Assembly (NCBI GenBank): GCA_945878545.1
Contig: CAMCTQ010000014.1
Span: 1 to 15,910 of the forward strand
Direction: 5' to 3'
DNA from: Rickettsia typhi
GTDB taxonomy: Bacteria; Pseudomonadota; Alphaproteobacteria; Rickettsiales; Rickettsiaceae
DNA length: 15,910 nt
The notes beneath the pieces were generated by a model. That model was given only the letters and a program-made list of their open reading frames with translations. It searched no databases and had not been told where the DNA came from. Both the position numbers and the translations under genes were made by a program. This document shows positions 8,022 through 14,002 of this stretch, one piece after another. How positions within the stretch are numbered: position 1 is the first letter of the stretch; the number at the start of each line of letters is the position of its first letter.

Positions 8022-8925
8022 AAATTCTATTTCTGGTGCAAAAGCACCTATAAATACAAAGCGTTCTAGCAAAATTGATCAGTTAATGTCAGTCTTACCA
8101 TTTTGTTTTAATACTAAGCCTGTTGTGGCTGTTATGAGATTAGAGGGGGTGATAGGAAAAGCAGGGTCTATGAAATCTGGCCTTACTATTTCTTCTCTAA
8201 ATAAATTAATCGAAAAAATGTTTAAAATAGAAAGATTAGATGCAATATGTTTATGCATTAATTCCCCTGGGGGATCTCCTGTTCAATCTGAATTAATATC
8301 AAAGAGGTTAAGTTCTTTAGCTAAGGAACTCGATGTCGCTATTTATAGTTTTGTTGAGGATGTAGCAGCTTCTGGAGGGTACTGGCTTGCTTGCGCTGGC
8401 GATAAAATATTTGCTAGCAAAAGCTCGATTATTGGTAGTATAGGGGTTATTTCAAGTGGATTTGGTTTCCATGGAGCCATAGAAAAATTAGGGATTGAGA
8501 GAAGGGTGATTACTGAAGGTAAAAACAAATCTGTCCTTGATCCTTTCCAGCCAGTAAAGTCTTCTGATGTAAAGCTAGTAAAAGATTTGCAGAAAAAAAT
8601 ATATGACCATTTTACGGAAAGTGTTAAGGAGCGCAGAAAGGGTAAGCTTACTCAAAATGATGATATTATATTTAATGGTGAGTTTTGGACAGGTCAAAAA
8701 GCTTTAGATTATGGTTTAATTGATGGTATAGATGATTTATACTCATTTATTCACAAAAGATATGGCGATGAAGTAAAAATAGAATATATTGAGCCTAAGC
8801 AATCCTGGTTTAAAAGGAAACTTGGTATGTCAATTATTGCAAAAGATATTGCTCAAGAAATTACAGATGGCGCTCTTGATAGAATTGAAGCAAGACTTGT
8901 GGCGAGTAAATTTGACTTATATTAA
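7999..8925 (+). CDS. sppA: S49 family serine peptidase (SppA/SohB-like)
   Basis: Ser-Lys dyad protease of the S49 (ClpP-fold) family, which degrades leftover signal peptides or membrane-protein fragments. The 308 residues form a single S49 unit, as in the short SppA type and SohB, rather than the roughly 618-residue double-length SppA of E. coli. Features are VAVMRLEGVIG (43-53), the oxyanion motif CINSPGGSP (86-94), the nucleophile S125 in VAASGGYW, SIIGSIGVIS (143-152), and the probable general base K177 in EGKNKS. The typical C-terminal GxxWTGxxALxxGLID region is at about 227-243. There is no obvious signal peptide or transmembrane helix, so it may be cytosolic or peripheral. The ATG lies within the end of the thioredoxin gene (23-nt overlap). 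Family membership is firm; the choice between SppA and SohB names is not. Confidence 0.93.
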   Translation: MKTTNKSKNSISGAKAPINTKRSSKIDQLMSVLPFCFNTKPVVAVMRLEGVIGKAGSMKSGLTISSLNKLIEKMFKIERLDAICLCINSPGGSPVQSELISKRLSSLAKELDVAIYSFVEDVAASGGYWLACAGDKIFASKSSIIGSIGVISSGFGFHGAIEKLGIERRVITEGKNKSVLDPFQPVKSSDVKLVKDLQKKIYDHFTESVKERRKGKLTQNDDIIFNGEFWTGQKALDYGLIDGIDDLYSFIHKRYGDEVKIEYIEPKQSWFKRKLGMSIIAKDIAQEITDGALDRIEARLVASKFDLY

Positions 8926-8950
8926 ATGAATTCTAAGTACTTATATAAAT

Positions 8951-9712
8951 ATGGAAGTTTTCAAGAAACTATGCCAATTTTGGCAAACTATAGTCGTTTC
9001 AAAAATGTCATGGCAAGCGAATGTAATGAGCGTGGTCATCCAGAATGCTAAAACAAAACCGAAGAGATTGGTAGATTTAGAAAAAAATCTGGATCTGGAT
9101 AGCCACGGCGCCAAAAGGCGGCTCGCTACGACGCTAGAAACAATGGTTTCGTCAAGCTTAAGGCAGCAGTGGTTTGTTGCTCATTCTATTCTAGCAATAT
9201 TACTTATATTTTGTAATCCATGTTCATTGTGTTTAGCGGAAGATGAAGCTTCTGAGATATCTTCGCTTGATGAAATAGAACAAGGTCTTCTTAATCAAAA
9301 TTCTGATGCTGAGCCTTCAAAAATAGAGCGTGAGGATTTGCCAAAATTAGAAGATAAAAAGAAAGAAAGTATATCATCTGAAATTAATCATCCTCAGGAA
9401 TCCGGAGCTTTTTCTTATAAAAAAATTGCTAAAATCATTATCTTAAACAAGATAACTGCTAAATCCGAATTAATAGAATTTAAATTGGGAAAAGTAAAAC
9501 TTTTTGGGAATCTTTCTGTTGAAGTTCATAAATGCGCTAAAAATACTGATCCTTTAAAATCTTCTAATCTTGTACTTCTTACAGTTTTTGATAATAAATT
9601 TGACGATAATAAACTGTTAGTATTTCATGGTTGGATGGACTCATCTAATCTATCAATTTCTACCTTAGAACATCCTGTTTATGAAGTAATTCCCATGGAT
9701 TGCGTAGATTAG
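8951..9712 (+). CDS. DUF2155 domain exported protein, with palindromic element near the 5' end
   Basis: The C-terminal 100 residues match the alphaproteobacterial DUF2155 family of unknown function: IILNKITAKSELIEFKLG, then a central LFGNLSVEVHKC with C195, FHGWMDSSN (225-233), and LEHPVYEVIPMDC ending at C251. The two cysteines probably pair. Before it lies an acidic, low-complexity linker (about 97-145) and a hydrophobic signal sequence (VAHSILAILLIFC, cleavage near CLA-ED at residue 96). Residues about 19-62 come from a palindromic element. An internal ATG at 9143-9145 (M65, MVSSSLRQQWFVAHS) gives a standard signal peptide with no element-derived sequence, and I consider it at least as likely as the upstream ATG at 8951. 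It follows the protease gene by 25 nt, so it is probably in the same operon as the thioredoxin, a possible partner for its cysteines. The domain is secure; the start is not. Confidence 0.8.
   Translation: MEVFKKLCQFWQTIVVSKMSWQANVMSVVIQNAKTKPKRLVDLEKNLDLDSHGAKRRLATTLETMVSSSLRQQWFVAHSILAILLIFCNPCSLCLAEDEASEISSLDEIEQGLLNQNSDAEPSKIEREDLPKLEDKKKESISSEINHPQESGAFSYKKIAKIIILNKITAKSELIEFKLGKVKLFGNLSVEVHKCAKNTDPLKSSNLVLLTVFDNKFDDNKLLVFHGWMDSSNLSISTLEHPVYEVIPMDCVD
9007..9135. repeat. Palindromic element at the 5' end of the DUF2155 gene
   Basis: The best-matched arms are CGTGGTCATCCAGA (9031-9044) and TCTGGATAGCCACG (9094-9107), inverted with 12 of 14 matches. Outside them, GTCATGGCAAGC on the left and the reverse complement of GCTCGCTACGACGC on the right continue a weaker symmetry. 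The GC-rich right arm (GGCGCC, GGCGGC) stands out from the AT-rich surroundings. It has no REH-coding core, so it differs from the elements at 5263 and 12995. One reading frame stays open throughout and joins the DUF2155 frame. Confidence 0.7.
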
Positions 9713-9714
9713 TT

Positions 9715-9734
9715 TGCTATATTATAGCATTTAA
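9715..9734 (+). terminator. Weak hairpin after the DUF2155 gene
   Basis: TGCTA (9715-9719) and TAGCA (9725-9729) pair around a 5-nt AT loop, followed by TTT, just 2 nt after the stop codon. The stem is short and AT-rich, so this is only a weak terminator candidate; the larger repeat that follows between the convergent genes may do the job better. Confidence 0.25.
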
Positions 9735-9740
9735 GTTGAA

Positions 9741-9863
9741 TTGGTGCTAACCGCAATGGAGTCATCCTTGTCTACGAGGTTTTATCCCCGAGAGTAGAGG
9801 GGATCCAGGCTTATTACTGGATTCCATCCTCCGCTGGAATAACAAAGTGCGCGTGGAAATGAC
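9741..9863. repeat. Palindromic repeat at the convergent gene ends (RPE-like), copy 2
   Basis: In reverse orientation this copy repeats the landmarks of 3159-3266: GTCAT outer ends (9761-9765 and 9859-9863), a hairpin ATTCCA/TGGAAT (9831-9840 region), a second stem ATCCCC (9784-9789) with GGGGAT (9799-9804), then GGATGAC and TTAGCACC on the minus strand. It is longer and more diverged than copy 1. It overlaps the 3' end of the kinase-like gene, supplying its final codons and TGA stop. It may also end transcription from both convergent genes. Confidence 0.75.
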
Positions 9864-11828
9864 TATAAATCTGGGGCCATGTTTATTTCTAAACACGCCC
9901 CTGTCTGCACTTGGTTTTTTACTAGGTAGTGAGGCAGAAGCCCTTCCTTCTGTATGACCACTAACACTTTTCCTTATTTTGCTTAGTTCTTGTCCTAATT
10001 CTCCTTTATGCTGACCTACTTCTGGTCCTGCATGTTGTTTAGGTTTTTTAGATAGACTATCTATATCACTTTTAATACCTTCAAGAGGTTGACCAAGCTC
10101 AGATTCCAATTTAGCTTTTTCTGACTTGTTATGCGACTTCATTGCATAATAGGCTATTGCATTACCAATTATTGGAACTACTGTTGCAAAAGCCATACCT
10201 ACTTTCTGAATTGTTGATAATTTATCGTAGTCTCTGCTTTTGGTGCTTTTCTCGTGCACTTCCTTACATTTTGCTATTAATGGTAGGTCACATTTTGTAT
10301 AATCAATATTTTCAGGTGCTAAAGCAGATTGACCTTTTAAATGTTTATGATTTGCTACAATTTCTGGAGCTTTTGGATTGCTTAAAAACTTCCCTAAATT
10401 TGAGTCCATAGTTAGCAATTTTGGTGCTTGTTCCTCTCCTAATTTTTGAACAGCTGCATATTTTTCTTTTAAGCCTTTTTGCACTCCAGGACTATCTGCT
10501 TTTAAATATTGATCTATAATATTTTCTAGAACAGATTGCCTGGCGGTTTTGTTGTTCTTATCAAGAGATTTATCTCCTTCTAATTCCTTAGCAGCAGCTT
10601 TGTATTTGTTTTCTAACAGCGCTTGCTTTACTGGATCTTTTTCTTGAAGATATTCGTCTATAATTGTTGATACAACATATTGCTTAGGATCCATGGCGTC
10701 AATTTTTATGTTATGCTTAATTGCATATTTTATAGGATCTTTTTCTTGAGATTCGGCAAAAGCTTTTAGCCATCCTCCTTTTTTAAATTCCGGACTAACA
10801 TCGCTGAATTTAGCTACTATTTCTACTTGTTTTGCTATATCCCGCATGTTTCTTAGGTTTTCTTTGGTGATTTCTTTATATACTTTTCTTAAATCATCAA
10901 AATTATTAATTGGTATATTCCGATCATCTTTAGCACTAAATTGTGGTAAAGCCACAAGACCTTTTGGACTAAAACCAGCTTTTTTTAGTTCATCTACTCT
11001 TTGGTCAACAATTCTATCAATTTGTTCTTCGCTGAACCCAGACACCATTTGGTTAAGCGACTGAGAATATTTTGCTACATCAAAAGTTAAATTACCATTT
11101 GCAATTGCCTTATCGTATCCAAGGCTTTGAAAGTTTTTATTTGTTGAGTCAATCATTGATGTAAAATCTTTGTGAAATCCCCAAAAAGACCTGCCGTGGT
11201 CAATTTTAGTGACTTTGCCGTCTTTTGTTACCATCATGTTGCCAGCATGGTAGTCAAACTCACCGAGCATATGGCATGCAGCAACTACTTTCTCAAACCC
11301 TTCTATCTTCTTTAATTTCGTGCTATTAGGATTTAATTGACCACCAGCTGTACCTCCAGAAAACACACTTAATTGCTCTACATCTTGAAAGAATTTAGAA
11401 CGAACATAAAGTGATTTTGGATTATCTTTATCTGGTGTAACAATTTGTTCTTTTGGCGCACGATCGTAGAGCAAAAATTGGTACATTGTTGCACCGATAA
11501 ATTCTTGTACACCATCATTTCTATTTTGTAAATCTTGATCAGTTCTACAGTCACTGTCCTTTTTAAAAAATTGCTTGAGAATAAATGTCTCACCTGTCGC
11601 TGTTTCTTTTGCAACATAACCTGCACTTACACCAGCTGCTTTTTTGCCTTTTGCTTGAAATGATTCTTGCTCAGCAACCGTTTTATCTCTTAAACTTGCC
11701 TCTACTGCATCCTTTGTTTTTTGCTGTATAGGTAATGAGTCTCTTATCGTTTGCAATTCTTTTGCCAAAGCCTCCTTGCGTAGGCGCTCTATTTTTTCTA
11801 GCTGAGCATCTTCAGATTCTTTTGCCAT
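9762..11828 (-). CDS. Risk1-like PI3/PI4-kinase-fold protein, probable secreted effector, with repeat-encoded C-terminus
   Basis: The 688-residue protein resembles Risk1, the secreted phosphatidylinositol kinase of Rickettsia typhi. Kinase-like motifs are a nucleotide-loop region AAGVSAGYVAKE (64-75), ILKQF with candidate ATP-binding K85, the catalytic-loop-like FDYHAGNMMV (191-200; D192, H194, N197) and KIDHGRSF (208-215; D210 as candidate metal ligand). This DxHxxN...D arrangement is that of PI3/PI4 kinases. The N-terminus (1-60) is a charged helical segment without a signal peptide. Two related helical repeats occur at about 388-416 and 436-464. One hydrophobic segment (544-562) and a Lys/Ser-rich tail follow. 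Residues from about 656 onward are encoded by a palindromic repeat. AAGGT at 11836-11840 is a good ribosome site. It follows rluC by 56 bp. Lipid-kinase activity and secretion are inference from family resemblance. Confidence 0.75.
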   Translation of the reverse strand: MAKESEDAQLEKIERLRKEALAKELQTIRDSLPIQQKTKDAVEASLRDKTVAEQESFQAKGKKAAGVSAGYVAKETATGETFILKQFFKKDSDCRTDQDLQNRNDGVQEFIGATMYQFLLYDRAPKEQIVTPDKDNPKSLYVRSKFFQDVEQLSVFSGGTAGGQLNPNSTKLKKIEGFEKVVAACHMLGEFDYHAGNMMVTKDGKVTKIDHGRSFWGFHKDFTSMIDSTNKNFQSLGYDKAIANGNLTFDVAKYSQSLNQMVSGFSEEQIDRIVDQRVDELKKAGFSPKGLVALPQFSAKDDRNIPINNFDDLRKVYKEITKENLRNMRDIAKQVEIVAKFSDVSPEFKKGGWLKAFAESQEKDPIKYAIKHNIKIDAMDPKQYVVSTIIDEYLQEKDPVKQALLENKYKAAAKELEGDKSLDKNNKTARQSVLENIIDQYLKADSPGVQKGLKEKYAAVQKLGEEQAPKLLTMDSNLGKFLSNPKAPEIVANHKHLKGQSALAPENIDYTKCDLPLIAKCKEVHEKSTKSRDYDKLSTIQKVGMAFATVVPIIGNAIAYYAMKSHNKSEKAKLESELGQPLEGIKSDIDSLSKKPKQHAGPEVGQHKGELGQELSKIRKSVSGHTEGRASASLPSKKPSADRGVFRNKHGPRFIVISTRTLLFQRRMESSNKPGSPLLSGIKPRRQG

Positions 11829-11884
11829 AGGATCTTACCTTTATCAAAGATTTAGCTTATCTTAAAATATTAACATTACTTTAA

Positions 11885-12808
11885 CTACGAATGTAATAGT
11901 TTTTCTAAACGAGGCCCAAAAATTTTATCTAAAGGAGCTTTTATAATGTATTCTTTGTCAAAAACATTTGATGGAATAACTATTTCTAAGGCGTGTAACA
12001 TCATTCTGTCAGAAGGCAAGCCACCATATTTTATATCGCCTAGAATTGGGAATCCAAGTTGTTTGCTGTGATAGCGTAATTGGTGCATTCTACCAGTTAA
12101 TGGATTATATTTTATTGCTGACATGTTTTTATTGCTAGCTAATATTTCATATAAAGTCTTGGCAAATTTTCCATCTTTGGTTTCCTTAATTATTTCATGT
12201 GTTCCAGATTTTGCTTTACCAATATAACTCTCAATAGTTCCTTGTTTGGAGATGAGAGAGAGGTCGCCTGATACCACTGCTAGGTAAGTTTTCTTTATTT
12301 CTTTTTCTCTAAAAGCTTCTCCAAGCAAAATTGCGCTATTTAGATTTTTGGCTATGATGAAAACTCCACTAGTATCTTTATCCAGCCTATGAACTAACCT
12401 ATATTCACTGTTTTCAGTTGCGTTTAAATATTGTAGTGCATGATCGATACTGAGGCTTATTTTGCTGCCACCTTGCGCTGCAATGCCACTTGGTTTATTA
12501 ATAGCAATAAATTGATCACAGGAAAAAATTAGATATTCATTGAGAATTTTATTAGCCAATGAAGTTACAGCAGGAGAGAAATAGTTTTTTTGGGGTAGGG
12601 TAGAATTTACTTCATTAATAAGATAATCAGCGATAAGTACCATATCACCCCTGCGCACTCTGGTGTTTGCCTTTGCGTTCTTGTCATTTACTTTAATTTG
12701 TCCTTTTCGCAAACTTTTTTCAATGAGTCCTTGAGTTAAGTAGATAAATTTTCGCCTCAGGAATCTATCCAACCTTGTTTCTATCAATTCTTCGACTAGT
12801 AATTCCAT
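11885..12808 (-). CDS. rluC: RluC/RluD-family 23S rRNA pseudouridine synthase
   Basis: Converts uridines to pseudouridines in 23S rRNA (RluC acts at 955, 2504 and 2580 in E. coli). The start chosen is ATG at 12806-12808, giving 307 residues of normal family length. A longer in-frame start at 12973 lies inside heme A synthase and adds 55 residues with no family counterpart. Residues 10-60 form an S4 RNA-binding domain (TRLDRFLRRKF, VNDKNAKANTRVRRGD). The catalytic domain carries KPSGIAAQGG (105-114), the catalytic D143 in HRLDKDTSG (140-148), and GRMHQLRYH (239-247). The start codon shares its A with the stop of the upstream gene (TAATG), so translation is probably coupled to heme A synthase. 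The RluC rather than RluD specificity is the usual call for this subfamily but is not proven here. Confidence 0.92.
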   Translation of the reverse strand: MELLVEELIETRLDRFLRRKFIYLTQGLIEKSLRKGQIKVNDKNAKANTRVRRGDMVLIADYLINEVNSTLPQKNYFSPAVTSLANKILNEYLIFSCDQFIAINKPSGIAAQGGSKISLSIDHALQYLNATENSEYRLVHRLDKDTSGVFIIAKNLNSAILLGEAFREKEIKKTYLAVVSGDLSLISKQGTIESYIGKAKSGTHEIIKETKDGKFAKTLYEILASNKNMSAIKYNPLTGRMHQLRYHSKQLGFPILGDIKYGGLPSDRMMLHALEIVIPSNVFDKEYIIKAPLDKIFGPRLEKLLHS

Positions 12809-13998
12809 TATTTTAATTCGTCTACTGGGGTTACTAAATATTTGGCCCATAATAGGCAGGAGAGCAGAATGACCGCTCCTAATTGATGAAGCAGCGCGAT
12901 TGTAATTGGTACTAAGTAAACTAGAGTCAGTATTCCAGCTGTAATTTGAAAGATTAGAGCTATAACCACACAAACTAAAGCTTTAGACAATAGACCTCTT
13001 GCATAACTCATTCTGGATGGTAATTTTGTTGTCAAAACTTGTTTCCGGTGCTCACGTACATTCAAGTACGATGCGCTCCTCAACTTCGTTTTTCCTAAAA
13101 ATTCCTCATCCATTTCTGGGTTATGCAAGAGGCCTGGTAAAAAACTCTGTATTTTAAAGCCAATAAAACAGCTTACTAAAATGGTTATAGCAACAATATA
13201 GCCGAGAATTCTATGTACAAATTGCACAAAAACTGGATCATAAAAGCTTTCTAAAGTTAAATTTTTAAAGATGATTTCAGTTGGTACAAATGAGTTTCCC
13301 ATTAATGGAAATTCATTATAAACAAGGCCAGCATCAAGGCCTGCAACAAATGCTCCGAAAGTTATTTGAATAAATAAGAATATCAGAGAAATATTTAACC
13401 ATAAATTTATCCCTGATAAATGTATTTTTGAACTGATAAGAATTATGTCAAAAGACTGTTTCATTAGCTGCCAAAACAATATAGCGTATAAGGATATTGC
13501 CAGCAAGAGATGGATTGCCAACCTAAAATGACTTACATGGGGGGATGACACAAGACCGCTTTTTACCATATACCATCCAGCAAATCCTTGGCCAATTAGT
13601 AGAATTAATCCCCCGAGATAGACGAAAATTTTAGCACCAGAAATGGCGCCACTAAATAGGAAGTACATTAAAGGCAATAAATATAATATTCCAGTAATAC
13701 GTCCAGCAATTCTATGAATAAACTCAACCCAAAAGATGGACTTGAACTCGTGAAGATCGATGGAGTTGTTTATTTTTAAGTATTCTGGGGATTGTCTGTA
13801 TTTATTGAATTCCTGAGTCCATGACTTTTCTGTTAAAGGTGGCACGATCCCTGTTATAGGTTTCCATTCAGTTATTGATAAACCAGAATTGGTCAAGCGA
13901 GTTAGTCCGCCAATAAAAATCATGCAAATAATGGCAAGACACATTATTTTAAGCCACAATGAAATATATTTATTTTGCCCCGTGTGTAAATCTTGCAT
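12808..13998 (-). CDS. ctaA: Heme A synthase (COX15/CtaA, alphaproteobacterial type) with in-frame palindromic element
   Basis: Oxidises the C8 methyl of heme O to a formyl group, making heme A for the aa3 cytochrome oxidase in the inner membrane. The 396 residues predict eight transmembrane helices. The four heme-ligand histidines are present: H95 in EFIHRIAGR, H163 in FRLAIHLLLA, H262 in FVQFVHRILGY and H371 in IALLHQLGA. Also typical are GGLTRLTNSGLSITEWKP (30-47) and the WVEF motif with E92. Members usually have about 340-360 residues; the excess comes from 46 residues (about 290-335), encoded by a 138-bp palindromic element, in the loop between helices 6 and 7, probably cytoplasmic. All histidines and helices are intact, so activity is likely kept. 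The ATG lies 4 nt after the stop of the upstream antiporter-like gene, and its stop overlaps rluC. Confidence 0.95.
   Translation of the reverse strand: MQDLHTGQNKYISLWLKIMCLAIICMIFIGGLTRLTNSGLSITEWKPITGIVPPLTEKSWTQEFNKYRQSPEYLKINNSIDLHEFKSIFWVEFIHRIAGRITGILYLLPLMYFLFSGAISGAKIFVYLGGLILLIGQGFAGWYMVKSGLVSSPHVSHFRLAIHLLLAISLYAILFWQLMKQSFDIILISSKIHLSGINLWLNISLIFLFIQITFGAFVAGLDAGLVYNEFPLMGNSFVPTEIIFKNLTLESFYDPVFVQFVHRILGYIVAITILVSCFIGFKIQSFLPGLLHNPEMDEEFLGKTKLRSASYLNVREHRKQVLTTKLPSRMSYARGLLSKALVCVVIALIFQITAGILTLVYLVPITIALLHQLGAVILLSCLLWAKYLVTPVDELK
12995..13132 (-). repeat. Rickettsia palindromic element inserted in heme A synthase
   Basis: Perfect 12-nt inverted ends, CCTCTTGCATAA (12995-13006) and TTATGCAAGAGG (13121-13132), bound a 138-bp segment, exactly 46 codons. 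On the minus strand it is open in the host frame and encodes LRSASYLNVREHRKQVLTT, then KLPSRMSYARG. An inner CGTAC/GTACG stem surrounds the core. The TACGTGAGCAC core and its REH translation are shared with the element at 5263-5389. This is the classical in-gene RPE type. Confidence 0.9.
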
Positions 13999-14002
13999 CT
14001 AA

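Noticed and set aside
10142..11064. Plus-strand open frames within the kinase-like gene, and the minus-strand frame at 11378-11626
   Set aside because: Low-complexity hydrophobic or odd composition, no motif, and they shadow a long gene with a good ribosome site.
12809..12973. N-terminal extension of the pseudouridine synthase beginning MCGYSSNLSNYSW
   Set aside because: It lies wholly inside heme A synthase in another frame, has no family counterpart, and the TAATG start at 12808 gives the normal S4-domain N-terminus.
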